Source: Pseudomonas yamanorum (GTDB lineage: Bacteria; Pseudomonadota; Gammaproteobacteria; Pseudomonadales; Pseudomonadaceae). Taken from it: 64,000 nucleotides of DNA. The notes beneath the pieces are model-generated. The model did no database searches. It was not told the origin of the DNA and worked only from the letters and a program-made list of their open reading frames with translations. The position numbers and the translations under genes are program-made. Below are positions 19,111-28,472 of this stretch, piece by piece; within the stretch, counting starts at the first letter, position 1; each line of letters opens with the position of its first letter. The stretch is taken from the NCBI RefSeq assembly GCF_900105735.1, contig NZ_LT629793.1, positions 1,798,001 through 1,862,000 of the forward strand, in the 5' to 3' direction.

Positions 19111-20046
19111 ATGCTAAACAGCAACTTGCTTAGAAAGCTCGATATGCAGGACCTGATGGTGTTTGTCGCTGTTTACGACCAAAGCAGCGTGACCGACGTC
19201 TCCGAAACCCTGTTCGTCAGCCAGTCCACCGTGAGCTACAGCCTGAAGAAGCTGCGCACCAGCTTCGAAGACGAGTTGTTTATCAACACCCGGGCGGGCA
19301 TGCGTCCTACGTACAAAGCGGCCACCATGTACGGGCATGTGCAGAAAATCCTCGAAAGCATCAACCTCTGCCATGCCGGCAGCCAGGCTTTCGACCCCAC
19401 CCAGAAGGCCGTGACCTTCAACGTCTGCGCCCCCGAATACTTCGAACAACTGATCCTGCCGCGCCTGCTGAAAAACTTCGATCACGCCGACCTGCCGGTG
19501 ATCGTCAATGTGCAGAAGCTCGAAACCGAGATCCCGGCCGACGCCTTGCGCGACGGGCGCCTGGACTTGGTGATCTGCTTCGGGCCGCACTTTCATCGCG
19601 AGCACAAGGACATCAAGACCCAGATGCTGCTGGAGGACGACCTGGTGTGCGTGTTCGACAAACAGTCGGCGCCCCGGGAACCGGCGTTCAGCCTGCAATC
19701 CTTCGTCGCCCGGCGCCATGTGTTCCCCACGCCCTGGAGTTCCGACACCAACATGATCGATGGCTGGCTGGCGCGCCAGGCTCACAAACGCCAGGTGATC
19801 GCCCGGGCCAACAGCTACAGCGCGGCGCTGAAGATGATCACCGGCACCGACTTTATCGTCACCTTGCCCCGTCGAGTGCTGAAGCTGCTGGCAGACACGA
19901 ACGTGTTCGGCCATTGCGAAGCGCCGAACGGTTTGCCGGGGTTTACCCTGGATATGCAGTGGAATGAACACAGCGCGCAGGACAGCGCCAACACGTGGTT
20001 CAGGGAACAAGTGGTGAAGGTATGTGCGGATCAGGGGTTATTATGA
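19111..20046 (+). CDS. LysR-family regulator, NodD-like branch
   Basis: 311 residues. The helix-turn-helix reads DLMVFVAVYDQSSVTDVSETLFVSQSTVSYSLKKLR. The effector domain contains ADALRDGRLDLVICFGPHFHREHKDI, resembling the NodD/LeuO/SyrM-like branch. The start at 19111 is the second in-frame ATG; the one at 19066 would run through the 20-base palindrome. The 137 bases upstream hold two dyads. No divergent target gene is present, so the regulon is not apparent from the neighbourhood. Confidence 0.87.
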   Translation: MLNSNLLRKLDMQDLMVFVAVYDQSSVTDVSETLFVSQSTVSYSLKKLRTSFEDELFINTRAGMRPTYKAATMYGHVQKILESINLCHAGSQAFDPTQKAVTFNVCAPEYFEQLILPRLLKNFDHADLPVIVNVQKLETEIPADALRDGRLDLVICFGPHFHREHKDIKTQMLLEDDLVCVFDKQSAPREPAFSLQSFVARRHVFPTPWSSDTNMIDGWLARQAHKRQVIARANSYSAALKMITGTDFIVTLPRRVLKLLADTNVFGHCEAPNGLPGFTLDMQWNEHSAQDSANTWFREQVVKVCADQGLL

Positions 20047-20050
20047 CCCC

Positions 20051-20082
20051 CTGTGGCGAGGGAGCTTGCTCCCTCGCCACAG
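20051..20082. repeat. Compact palindrome CTGTGGCGAGGGAGC-TT-GCTCCCTCGCCACAG
   Basis: A 15-base perfect stem with a 2-base loop, four bases after a LysR stop codon and 12 bases before the end of a convergent gene. It belongs to the GTGGCGAGGGAGCTTGCTCC repeat family. As RNA it would form a strong hairpin from either side and may end both transcripts. Confidence 0.85.
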
Positions 20083-20093
20083 AGTATTGCCCC

Positions 20094-20456
20094 TCAGCCG
20101 ATGGTGACTTTGCTGTAGGACTCGCGATCCATATCGACCAGCAAGACACTGAGCTGCACCTGCAGGTCTGCAGGCCAATCGCCCAGGTCCTGCAGCGCTG
20201 CCAGCAGGCTTTCCGACAACTGTTTCTTGACCTGGGGTGAACGCCCGCTGAGCAGCGACAGCTTCACCGCGATAAAAGCGCGCGGGCTGATGGACGTGCC
20301 AACCTGGAATGTCTCCACCTTCAGCGCCCGGCTTTTGATATCAAACTCGGAACCGAACTGCCCGGACGCCATCAGTACGTTGTTGAGCCGCAACAAGGTT
20401 TTCTCAACGGCCAGGTCTGTGAGGTTGGCGGTGTATTCCAGATGCAGATGCGGCAT
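20094..20456 (-). CDS. 5-carboxymethyl-2-hydroxymuconate Delta-isomerase family protein
   Basis: 120 residues. After removal of Met the chain begins with proline (PHLHLEYTANL), the catalytic Pro1 of the tautomerase superfamily. The length and the C-terminal VQLSVLLVDMDRESYSKVT match the CHMI (HpaF) family, which isomerises a muconate intermediate of homoprotocatechuate breakdown. No other hpa gene is nearby, so this may be a stand-alone homologue with another substrate. The start at 20456 is chosen because it exposes Pro2. Confidence 0.85.
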   Translation of the reverse strand: MPHLHLEYTANLTDLAVEKTLLRLNNVLMASGQFGSEFDIKSRALKVETFQVGTSISPRAFIAVKLSLLSGRSPQVKKQLSESLLAALQDLGDWPADLQVQLSVLLVDMDRESYSKVTIG

Positions 20457-20526
20457 GAAAGGCTCCGAGTTGTTGTAGGAAAAGAGCCATACATATAGCA
20501 CGAGGCCGAGCCGAATCAGACCGCTT

Positions 20527-21714
20527 TCAATGTGAAACTTCGGTCAAGCTGCGCAACGAGCGGTTTTCCCAGATCGCCACGATCACCAACACCGCCGACG
20601 TCAACGCCCCCAGTACCAACGCCGAAAACACCTGCTGCAATCCCAGCGGCAGCAACACCAGCAAGATCAGCAAGCCGCCCAGGTGCGAAAACGGTGGCAA
20701 CGGACGGTCGCTCATCACCCACTTGAACAGCGCACTGCCCAGCAGGAACAACCATGGGCCGGCGATGATCGCCACCACGCCCGCCTGACTGGCATGCCCC
20801 GGGTGCACCAGCACCAGTTCGTCGGCCACGGCGCTGACGATAATCCCGGCGACGATCAATACATGCAGGTAGGTGTAGGCAATCCGCGCCTGGCGGCCCG
20901 GGTCGGCGGAGCTGGCGATGCGATGGTGGGCACGCTCGGCGCCGCTGTCGAAATAGATCCACCACAGGGCGATGCTGCCCACTACCGCCACCAGGAAGGC
21001 CGCCAGCCCGTCCACGCTCCAGGGCAATTCAGCGAAGGTCGCGCCAGTCACCAGCAACGACTCACCCAAGGCGATGATCACAAACAGGCCGCAGCGTTCG
21101 GCCATGTGGTTGCCTTCCACATTCCAGTCTGTAAGCGTCGAGGGCCCAAGCCCCGGCACCCAGAAATACACCGACGGAGAAATCAATTCGATCAACAGCG
21201 CCAGGGCCCAGAAGGCCAAACGCTGTTCACCTTCGAGCAGCGCGCCGGTGATCCAGAACACCCCGGAAAACAGCATCCACGCCAGGATCCGCTGGAAATT
21301 GCGGGTCATGTTCAGGGGCTCGCCGCGCACCGCCCACAGGGCAAACAGCGTGCGTCCTACCTGCATGAACACATAGGCACCGGCGAACAACAGGCCGCGG
21401 TCGGTAAACGCCTTGGGGATCGACGAGGACAGCAGCAGGCCCGCCACCATCAAGCCGAACAGGCCGATGCGGATCGGGATTTTTTCCGGGTCCAGCCAGT
21501 TGGTGACCCACGAAGTGAAGATCCACACCCACCACACCGCGACCATCATCAGCGCCACCTGCACCGCGCCGCTGATGGACAAGTGGGCGAGCAGCGAATG
21601 GGACAACTGGGTCACGGCAAATACGAACACCAGGTCGAAAAACAGCTCGACCATGCCAACCTTGCCGCTGTCATGACTGCCGCGCCCACGCAGCAAGGAT
21701 CGGGATGGGGTCAT
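20527..21714 (-). CDS. LtrA-family (low temperature requirement A) membrane protein
   Basis: 395 residues, around ten hydrophobic segments. The family signature is present at the N-terminus (VELFFDLVFVFAVTQLSH) and later (HMAERCGLFVIIALGESLLVTGATF), matching bacterial LtrA proteins. Listeria LtrA was named for a cold-growth phenotype; the molecular function is unknown. It follows a LysR regulator on the same strand with a 26-base gap, so they may be co-transcribed. Confidence 0.85.
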   Translation of the reverse strand: MTPSRSLLRGRGSHDSGKVGMVELFFDLVFVFAVTQLSHSLLAHLSISGAVQVALMMVAVWWVWIFTSWVTNWLDPEKIPIRIGLFGLMVAGLLLSSSIPKAFTDRGLLFAGAYVFMQVGRTLFALWAVRGEPLNMTRNFQRILAWMLFSGVFWITGALLEGEQRLAFWALALLIELISPSVYFWVPGLGPSTLTDWNVEGNHMAERCGLFVIIALGESLLVTGATFAELPWSVDGLAAFLVAVVGSIALWWIYFDSGAERAHHRIASSADPGRQARIAYTYLHVLIVAGIIVSAVADELVLVHPGHASQAGVVAIIAGPWLFLLGSALFKWVMSDRPLPPFSHLGGLLILLVLLPLGLQQVFSALVLGALTSAVLVIVAIWENRSLRSLTEVSH

Positions 21715-21740
21715 GGGTGGATCTCCCTGAAAGGCCTATC

Positions 21741-22676
21741 TCAAGATTTGGGGGCGACTACCGGCAGCATGTCCCGCTCGCTCATGAACGCCTCCAGCCG
21801 CGAACGCATCCAGCGTTCCGCCGGGTCGGTGTCCACGTGGCTGAGCCAGACCATCGACAAGTCCAGGGTCGGGGTTTCGAACGGGAACGGCTCACAGAAC
21901 AGATTGCCCCCGGCGGCCATGGCCTGGGCGGTGTAGTCCGGCAGGCTGGCGATCATGTCGGTGCCGGCGAGCAGCGCCGGCAATGCGCTGTATTGCGGCA
22001 CCGAGAGCACCACGTGGCGCTTGCGACCGATTTCCGCCAGCCACTCATCGGCAAACCCGGACACGTTGGCGGTGTGGGACACCAGCACATGGGGCCGTGC
22101 GCAATATTCGTCGAGGGTCAGGGGTTTGTCCGAGGCATCCGCCCGCAGCAGGCACGGGCGGATATGCCGCAATAGTTTGCGCTTGGCATTGGCCGGCAGG
22201 CCGCGGGTCTGGGTGATGCCGACGGTGATATCGCCGGAGGCCAGCAGGTCCGGGATGCGCCAGTAATCCACATGCTGCACCACGAACACCACCAGCGGCG
22301 CTTCCTGGCGCAAGGCCCGCAGCAGCGGCGGCAGCAGGCCAAACTCGACGTCATCGGACAGGCCGATGCGAAAGGTCATGGTGCTGATGGACGGGTCAAA
22401 ATCGTGGGTCAGGCTCAGGGCCGACGACAAGGAATCGAGAGCCGGCGACAGGTGCTTGATGATTTCCTCGGCCCGCGCGGTGGGCTCCATGCGGTGGCCG
22501 ACGCGAATAAACAACGGGTCATTGAACAATGTGCGCAGGCGGTTGAGGGCCGAACTGATGGTGGGTTGGCCGAGAAACAGCTTCTCCGCCACCCGGGTCA
22601 CATTGCGCTCGAGCATCAAGGTTTCAAAGACCACCATCAAGTTGATGTCGGCCTTGCGTAATTCATTGCGATTCAT
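21741..22676 (-). CDS. LysR-family transcriptional regulator
   Basis: 311 residues from the ATG at 22676 (MNRNELRKADINLMVVFETLMLERNVTRVAEKLFLGQPTISSALNRLR region). An earlier ATG at 22757 gives a low-quality leader. The C-terminal half carries the substrate-binding fold (FRIGLSDDVEFGLLPPLLRALR). It probably regulates itself and perhaps ltrA directly downstream. The effector is unknown. Confidence 0.88.
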   Translation of the reverse strand: MNRNELRKADINLMVVFETLMLERNVTRVAEKLFLGQPTISSALNRLRTLFNDPLFIRVGHRMEPTARAEEIIKHLSPALDSLSSALSLTHDFDPSISTMTFRIGLSDDVEFGLLPPLLRALRQEAPLVVFVVQHVDYWRIPDLLASGDITVGITQTRGLPANAKRKLLRHIRPCLLRADASDKPLTLDEYCARPHVLVSHTANVSGFADEWLAEIGRKRHVVLSVPQYSALPALLAGTDMIASLPDYTAQAMAAGGNLFCEPFPFETPTLDLSMVWLSHVDTDPAERWMRSRLEAFMSERDMLPVVAPKS

Positions 22677-22737
22677 CGGCGCTCGCCCCACTGCCCTGGA
22701 TAAGCCGCAGTTTAGAAACACCCGGGGCCCTGCGTCT

Positions 22738-22983
22738 ATGCGCACACTGTTCAACACGGGCCTTTGGGACTATAAAGCAGCTTCCAAGGCTTGCGAGAAC
22801 ACCATCGTGCTGGTCATTTCTGCCTTGAGCGTCCTGGTTGCCGGGATTTTGCTCTGGGCTATCAAATTCATCGCTCATCCCACCGCCAGGACACTGTTAC
22901 GGGTATTTGTCGGTTTATGCCTGGCGGCCGTCGTGGCTTACCTGGTGCTGGCTTCCGGGTTTCCGACCTCATTGCTGGTGTGA
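22738..22983 (+). CDS. Possible small two-helix membrane protein
   Basis: 81 residues with two strong hydrophobic stretches (IVLVISALSVLVAGILLWAI and VFVGLCLAAVVAYLVLASGF). It is divergent from the LysR gene at 22676, and its last 46 bases overlap the convergent MFS gene. No clear ribosome site was found. The hydrophobic pattern favours a real protein over an antisense shadow, but it remains doubtful. Confidence 0.4.
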   Translation: MRTLFNTGLWDYKAASKACENTIVLVISALSVLVAGILLWAIKFIAHPTARTLLRVFVGLCLAAVVAYLVLASGFPTSLLV

Positions 22984-24263
22984 TCGGGCTCCTGTCCCTG
23001 GCGCAAACGCAAGGCGGCCAACGCGGCCACCACCAGCACCACGGCAATCACTTTCAAACCATTCATGGCGTTACCAGTGCTCATTTCGATCGCGCCCATC
23101 ACCGACGGCCCGACAAACCCGCCGAGCAATCCGCAGGCGTTGACGAAGCCCAGCCCGCCCGCCAGCGCCACGCCCTTGAGGCGCGAAGCCGGGTAGAGAA
23201 AGATGATCGACTGCACCACAAAGAACATCACCGCCGACACACAGAAGCCCAGCAGGCTGAACACCGGCCCCGACACCGAGGCAATCCCCAACCCCAACGC
23301 CATGGTCAGCAATCCGGTAATCAACAGCCGCCGGGCACGGGTGGGCGTGGTCGCAAAACGCGGCAGCAACACCGCTCCGGCTGCGGCTGCGATCCACGGC
23401 AATGACGTCAGCAAGCCGACGCTCATGGTGCTCAATTCACCGTATTTGCTGATGATGCTCGGCAGGAAAAAGATCACGGTGTAAATGGTGATCTGATGGC
23501 AAAAGTATACAAAGATCGCCAGCAGAATCTGCGGGGTCAACCAGTTCTTCAGGGAATGCCCACCCTCGCCTGCGCCCTCTTCGGTCTCCATCGCGATGCG
23601 CTGTTCAATCCCGCGCGCCTCTTCGGCCGAGAGCCACGCCGCCTTGCTCGGACGATCCGGCAACTTGCACCACACCACCCAGGCAAATGCCACTGCCGGC
23701 AAGCCTTCGAGCAGGAACATCCACTGCCAGCCGTGCCAGCCGAGGATGCCGTCCATGCGCATCAACGCCGCGCCCACCGGGCCGCCGATGATGTTGGCAA
23801 AACACACGCCGAGCAGGAAATACCCGGTGGCCCGCGCCCGTTGCTCGCGGTTGAACCAGTAGGTGAGGTACAGCATCACCCCGGGAAACAGGCCGGCTTC
23901 GGCAATGCCCAGCAGCAGGCGCAGGATATAGAACGAGGTCTCGCCCTGGACGAACGCCATGGCCGCCGAAATCAGGCCCCAGGTCACCATGATCCGGGCA
24001 ATCCAGAACCGCGCGCCGACCTTGTGCATGATCAGGTTGCTGGGGATTTCCGACAGCGCATAGGTCAGGAAGAACAACCCCGCACCCAGGCCGTAAGCCG
24101 CCGCTGAAATCCCCAGGTCAACGTCCAGGTGATGCTTGGCCAGAGCGATATTGGTGCGGTCCAGAAAGCTCAGCACGTAGGCGATGATCAGCAAGGGCAT
24201 CAACTTGACGAACATCAGTTTGTTCAACTCCCGTGGTTCACGGGCAGTGTTGGCAGTCTTCAT
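22938..24263 (-). CDS. ACS-family MFS transporter (anion:cation symporter)
   Basis: 441 residues, 12 hydrophobic segments. It begins with a short cytoplasmic arm, then LLIIAYVLSFLDRTNIALAKHHLD, the signature of the anion:cation symporter family that carries hexuronates, phthalate, tartrate and similar acids. The start at 24263 follows GAGGAA; the open frame further upstream runs through the neighbouring gene antisense and is rejected. It is the last gene of the leftward catabolic block, 59 bases after another MFS. Confidence 0.85.
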   Translation of the reverse strand: MKTANTAREPRELNKLMFVKLMPLLIIAYVLSFLDRTNIALAKHHLDVDLGISAAAYGLGAGLFFLTYALSEIPSNLIMHKVGARFWIARIMVTWGLISAAMAFVQGETSFYILRLLLGIAEAGLFPGVMLYLTYWFNREQRARATGYFLLGVCFANIIGGPVGAALMRMDGILGWHGWQWMFLLEGLPAVAFAWVVWCKLPDRPSKAAWLSAEEARGIEQRIAMETEEGAGEGGHSLKNWLTPQILLAIFVYFCHQITIYTVIFFLPSIISKYGELSTMSVGLLTSLPWIAAAAGAVLLPRFATTPTRARRLLITGLLTMALGLGIASVSGPVFSLLGFCVSAVMFFVVQSIIFLYPASRLKGVALAGGLGFVNACGLLGGFVGPSVMGAIEMSTGNAMNGLKVIAVVLVVAALAALRLRQGQEPDHTSNEVGNPEASTR

Positions 24264-24322
24264 CGGGCACTTCCTCTTGGCGCCCCGCCAGCGCAGCGGC
24301 TGGGGGGCACATCGGTGTTGTT

Positions 24323-25645
24323 CTAGGGTTCGAGTTGCGCAACCAGCGCCGGCGGGCGATGGGAAAACAGTTGCAGCAGCGCCCCGCCCAGGGCACAGCC
24401 GGCCATCACGAAGAAGCACACCGTGTAGCCGTGCAAGGTGGTCCAGCCGCCGCCCATGGCAATCAGGCTGCCCATCAGCACCGGGGCCAGGCCGCCGCCG
24501 ATAAACATCGCGGTGGTGATGATGCCGTTGGCGGTGGAGGTCGCCGACGGCTCGGCCGAGTCGCAGGCCACCGCGTAGTAGATCGGCCACACCGCGTTGG
24601 CCACCAGGCCGAACAGCAGTTGCACGACGATGATCAGGGTCAGGGTGTTGGCGAAGTAGAACGCACCGACACTGGCGGCCATCCACACCCCGCAGATGAT
24701 CAGGGTGACGCGCCGGCCAATGATGTCCGACAGCGACGGCCACACCAGCTGCCCGAGAATCCCGGTCAAGGTGAACACCACGCTCATCCCCGCCGACTCG
24801 GCCAGGGACAGCCCGGCGATGTTGTACAGGTAGGCCGGCAACACGATGTTGACGCCCATGTACACCACCTGGGTCAGCATCGTATTACCCGCCGTCAGGG
24901 CGATATTGCGGTTGCGCAACGTGGCGATAAAGGTGCGCCAGGCATGGCCCTTCACTTGGCTGGCGGGTGCGTTGTCCGGCGGGGTCATGCCCTTGGCGGC
25001 AATGTCGACGTACAGCGCGGTGATGCGTTCGGCGGTGGAGTAACGCGCCCAGAAAATCATCAGCGGCAACGCCACCACAAACGCGAAGAAGAACACGTAG
25101 CGCCAGTTGTCTTCACCAAAGGTGCTGATGACAAAGCTGGCGACGATGCCACTGAGCATGGCGCCAATCGGGTAACCCGTATGGTGCGCGCCAAGGGCAA
25201 AACCACGACGCTCCACCGGCCACCATTCGGCGGTGTTGCTCACGCCCACCGGCTCGCCCCAGCCTGCGCCGAGGTTGACGCCAACCCGCAGCGCAATAAA
25301 GGTCGCGAGGTTGCCGCTCAGGGCCTTGAACCCGGAGAGGAACGAAATAGCCGTGTAGCCCAGCACCAGCGGCACCTGGAACCGCGCGCGCTTCCAGCCA
25401 CCGCCGTAGCGGTCACTCCACATGGAGCCGGGGATATCCAGCAGGGCCAGGGCCAGCATGATCACCGTGGCCATGGTGCCCCACTGGTCGGCCGACAAAT
25501 CGAAATGCTTGGAGATGGTCGGCCCCAGACGCAACACGATCTCACGGTCGTAGGCGTTGAGGATCCAGATCATCCAGCACACCAGCAGCGACACCCAGGA
25601 GTGCCGGTGAATACTGCGCAGCGAGGCTTTTTTCAAGGTTGCCAT
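24323..25645 (-). CDS. MFS transporter of the BKACE/lactonase operon
   Basis: 440 residues, 12 hydrophobic segments. The first segment ends WILNAYDREIVLRLGPTISKHF and motif A is IPGSMWSDRYGGG. The start at 25645 has the good site TGGAGA; a longer start at 25681 adds 12 charged residues. Organic-acid uptake is likely from its neighbours, all catabolic enzymes on the same strand. Two MFS genes in one block suggest either two substrates, or uptake and efflux. Confidence 0.85.
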   Translation of the reverse strand: MATLKKASLRSIHRHSWVSLLVCWMIWILNAYDREIVLRLGPTISKHFDLSADQWGTMATVIMLALALLDIPGSMWSDRYGGGWKRARFQVPLVLGYTAISFLSGFKALSGNLATFIALRVGVNLGAGWGEPVGVSNTAEWWPVERRGFALGAHHTGYPIGAMLSGIVASFVISTFGEDNWRYVFFFAFVVALPLMIFWARYSTAERITALYVDIAAKGMTPPDNAPASQVKGHAWRTFIATLRNRNIALTAGNTMLTQVVYMGVNIVLPAYLYNIAGLSLAESAGMSVVFTLTGILGQLVWPSLSDIIGRRVTLIICGVWMAASVGAFYFANTLTLIIVVQLLFGLVANAVWPIYYAVACDSAEPSATSTANGIITTAMFIGGGLAPVLMGSLIAMGGGWTTLHGYTVCFFVMAGCALGGALLQLFSHRPPALVAQLEP

Positions 25646-25719
25646 GGGTTTCTCCAGGCGCGCGAGGGCGCGCACTGACACAAGGTTGCGAAAGGAAAGT
25701 GCCTTGTTAAAAAAACGCG

Positions 25720-26598
25720 CTAGCTGGCGAACCGTCGCTCGGCTATTCCTTGCACGCCCAGCCCGGTGATCGCAAAAAGCGCCCCGCGCTGCTGACCATC
25801 GGCCGGGAAACGCGGCAACGGTGGCTTGGCCATGGAGGTGACAAACAGAGTGTCCAGGTTCGGCCCGCCAAAGGTCAGGCTGGTGACCTTTTTCACCGGC
25901 ATCTGGATCATCCGGTCGACCTGGCCATCAGGTGTATAGCGCACCAGTTTTCCGGCGTAGACCAGCGCCTGCCACAGGCAGCCTTCGGCATCCACGGTGC
26001 AGCCGTCGGCGACGCCACCGCTGCTGGTGTCGACCATGGCGAAGGTGCGTCGATTGCTCACCGCCCCCGTGGCGAGGTCGTAGTCATAGGCCCAGATCTC
26101 GCCGGACCAGGTGTCGCAAAAGTAGAAGGTGTCACCCGATGGGCTCCAGCACGGGCCGTTGGACACGATGATGCCTTCGTCCAGGGTGTGCAGGCTCAGG
26201 TCCGCGTCGAGGCGGTAGAGTTTGGCGCTGGCGCTGTCTTCCAGGGTGTCCATGGAGCCGAAGACGAAACGCCCTTGGCGGTCGACCTTGCCGTCATTGA
26301 GGCGGTTATTGGGCAGTTCCGGTTCCGGGTCGATGACCCGCTTCAGTTCGCCGCTGTTCAAGTCGAGGAGGTGCACGCCGTTTTGCAGGGCGACGATGGC
26401 TTGCTCGCCGCTCTGCCGCAGGGCCATGGAGCCGATTTTCTGGCCCACGTCCCAGGCGCGCAGTTCGCGGCCATCCTCGGTGCAGCGCAGGATCCGGCCG
26501 TCGGCGCTGTCGATCCAGTACAACCGTTGTTGCTCGACGTCCCACACCGGGCCCTCGCCCAGGGTGGTCTTCACGTCCACAAGCACTTCGATACGCAT
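25720..26598 (-). CDS. SMP-30/gluconolactonase/LRE family lactonase
   Basis: 292 residues making a six-bladed propeller. Hallmarks include the metal-site Glu in LGEGPVWDVEQQRLYWID, the NDGKVDRQGRFVFGSMD segment and the NGPCWSPSGDTFYFCDT segment, which carry the Asn and Asp ligands of the family. Such enzymes hydrolyse sugar or other lactones to hydroxy acids in the cytoplasm. The start at 26598 follows GGGGAT. Together with the SDR and the beta-keto acid cleavage enzyme it suggests a lactone-containing growth substrate. Confidence 0.9.
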   Translation of the reverse strand: MRIEVLVDVKTTLGEGPVWDVEQQRLYWIDSADGRILRCTEDGRELRAWDVGQKIGSMALRQSGEQAIVALQNGVHLLDLNSGELKRVIDPEPELPNNRLNDGKVDRQGRFVFGSMDTLEDSASAKLYRLDADLSLHTLDEGIIVSNGPCWSPSGDTFYFCDTWSGEIWAYDYDLATGAVSNRRTFAMVDTSSGGVADGCTVDAEGCLWQALVYAGKLVRYTPDGQVDRMIQMPVKKVTSLTFGGPNLDTLFVTSMAKPPLPRFPADGQQRGALFAITGLGVQGIAERRFAS

Positions 26599-26667
26599 GG
26601 TGTTATCCCCTTTTTTGTTGTTGTGCGGGATGGACATGGCCGCGCCGTGACGCGGCCGGTTTATCGC

Positions 26668-27600
26668 TTAGAAGTTGACCTGGTCGCGCCCTTTCAGCCC
26701 GAGGATTTCCCGCGCTTCATCCGGCGTGGCGACCCGGTGGCCGAGGGCTTGAATCACCGTGCGAATGCGCCGTACCTGGTCGGCGTTGGACGCGGCCAGT
26801 TTGCCCGGGCCATCCCACAGCGAATCTTCCAGGCCGACCCGGGCGTTGCTGCCCATGGACAGGCCCATGGTGGCCAACGGAATTTGCCCACGGCCGGCGC
26901 CGAGGATCGACCACACGTAGCCGTCGCCAAACAGCCGGTCGGCGGTACGGCGCATATGGGCCAGGTCTTCCGGGTGGCCGCCGATGCCGCCGCGCAAACC
27001 GAATACCGACTGGATAAACAGCGGCGGCTTGAGCAGGCCGCGCTCCAGGAAATGGGCGGCTGTGTACAGGTGGCCGATGTCGTAGCACTCGATTTCAAAT
27101 CGGGTGCGGTTTTCGGCACAGGAATTGAGGATGTGGGTAATGTCGCGGAAGGTGTTGCGGAAGATCCGGTCGTCACTTTCTTCCAGGTACGGACGCTCCC
27201 AGTCGTGCTTGAACTCGGTGAAGCGGTTGAGCATTTCGTACAGGCCGAAGTTCATCGAGCCCATGTTCAGCGAGGCCAGTTCCGGCTTGAACTGCATCAC
27301 CGGTTGCAGGCGCTCTTCGACGCCCATGGTCGGCGCGCCGCCAGTGGTGATGTTGATCACCACGTCGCTGGCGGCTTTGATCTGCGGCAAAAATTCGGCG
27401 AACAGCGCAGGGTCCTGGCTGGGACGGCCATCGATGGGATCACGGGCATGCAGGTGGACAATCGCGGCGCCGGCTTCGGCGGCACCGATGGCGGCGTCGG
27501 CAATTTCCTGCGCGGTGATCGGCAAATGCGGCGACATCGACGGCGTATGGATGGCACCGGTGACGGCACAGGTGATGATGACAGGACGATTTTTGGACAT
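26668..27600 (-). CDS. Beta-keto acid cleavage enzyme (BKACE, formerly DUF849)
   Basis: 310 residues. The family signature is present: zinc-binding His49 and His51 (IVHLHARDPIDGRPSQD), NITTGGAPTMGVEERL, and the C-terminal GAGRGQIPLA..GSNARVGLEDSLW. Known members condense a beta-keto acid with acetyl-CoA and split it to acetoacetate and a CoA ester; substrates include 3-keto-5-aminohexanoate, dehydrocarnitine and others. The real substrate here cannot be read from the sequence. It lies between the SDR and the lactonase in a leftward operon. Confidence 0.92.
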   Translation of the reverse strand: MSKNRPVIITCAVTGAIHTPSMSPHLPITAQEIADAAIGAAEAGAAIVHLHARDPIDGRPSQDPALFAEFLPQIKAASDVVINITTGGAPTMGVEERLQPVMQFKPELASLNMGSMNFGLYEMLNRFTEFKHDWERPYLEESDDRIFRNTFRDITHILNSCAENRTRFEIECYDIGHLYTAAHFLERGLLKPPLFIQSVFGLRGGIGGHPEDLAHMRRTADRLFGDGYVWSILGAGRGQIPLATMGLSMGSNARVGLEDSLWDGPGKLAASNADQVRRIRTVIQALGHRVATPDEAREILGLKGRDQVNF

Positions 27601-27683
27601 GACGATTCTCCGACTTTTATTCTTATGAAAAAAAATCCCGGGTGTGGCTTGTGTGTTCTTCCTTGGCTAAACGCTGACGCGGC

Positions 27684-28472
27684 CTACAGGTACTCGACGT
27701 TACCGTCGACACTGATCGCTTGGCCGGTGACATTGCGGGCGGCGGGCGAGCAGAGAAACAAGGCCATGGCCGCGACGTCTTCGGCGGTGACCATGCGCTT
27801 GAGGGAGATCTTGTTGAGGTATTCCTGGCGCATCTCGGCTTCCGGTACGCCGACCTGCTCGGCACGGGCGCGGATCACGCCGTCCATGCGCGGGCCTTCG
27901 ACGATGCCGGGCAGCAAGGCGTTGACGCGGATGTCGCTTTCGCCCAGTTCCGAGGCCAGGGATTTCATCAGGCCGACGATGGCCCATTTGGTCGCGGCAT
28001 ACGGCGTGCGCCAGGCGTAGCCAAGACGGCCCGCAACCGAGGCGATATGCAGCAGATGGCCGTGGGACGATTCCTTGAGCATCGGCACTGCGTGATGGGC
28101 AAAGCGGTATTGCGCCGTCAGGTTGATGTTGATCGTGGCTTGCCACTCGGCATCGCTGATGGCGTCGATGCCGCCGGTGGGACCGGCAATCCCGGCATTG
28201 TTGACCAACACATCCAGCCCGCCAAATTGCTCGCGCTGCACCTGGAACACCGCCTCGATCTGCGCGGCATCACTCACGTCGGCACGGGTGGCAACAGTGC
28301 CTGGGTACTTGTCGCGAAACGCCGCCAGGGCCGGTTCGCTGATATCACACACATGCACCTTGGCGCCCGCCTCCAGATAGGCCGCCGCCAACACTTCACC
28401 GATACCGGCAGCCCCGCCGGAAATCAACACACGTAACCCAGGATAGGGCTGCAGCCGCTGTAGGACACTCAT
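27684..28472 (-). CDS. Short-chain dehydrogenase/reductase
   Basis: 262 residues, classical SDR. The NAD(P) motif is SGGAAGIGE (residues 18-26) and NNAG is at 91-94. The catalytic residues are Ser145, Tyr158 and Lys162 (YAATK), and a C-terminal DGNVEYL replaces the usual DGG ending. Asp43 in VCDIS after the second strand favours NAD. It overlaps the GntR gene before it by four bases. In context it could oxidise a 3-hydroxy acid to the beta-keto acid used by the BKACE enzyme. Confidence 0.92.
   Translation of the reverse strand: MSVLQRLQPYPGLRVLISGGAAGIGEVLAAAYLEAGAKVHVCDISEPALAAFRDKYPGTVATRADVSDAAQIEAVFQVQREQFGGLDVLVNNAGIAGPTGGIDAISDAEWQATININLTAQYRFAHHAVPMLKESSHGHLLHIASVAGRLGYAWRTPYAATKWAIVGLMKSLASELGESDIRVNALLPGIVEGPRMDGVIRARAEQVGVPEAEMRQEYLNKISLKRMVTAEDVAAMALFLCSPAARNVTGQAISVDGNVEYL

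Noticed and set aside
13396..20082. CRISPR-like spacing of recurring palindromes
   Set aside because: The repeats are kilobases apart, in opposite-arm pairs, and of different families; they are REP elements, not a CRISPR array.
24264..24743. A 160-residue N-terminal extension of the ACS-family MFS protein
   Set aside because: It runs antisense through the neighbouring MFS gene and has no ribosome site; the ATG at 24263 has GAGGAA.
25750..28020. A 756-codon open frame on the plus strand across the lactonase and BKACE genes
   Set aside because: It is antisense to two clear enzyme genes and reflects their GC-rich third positions; no protein family features.
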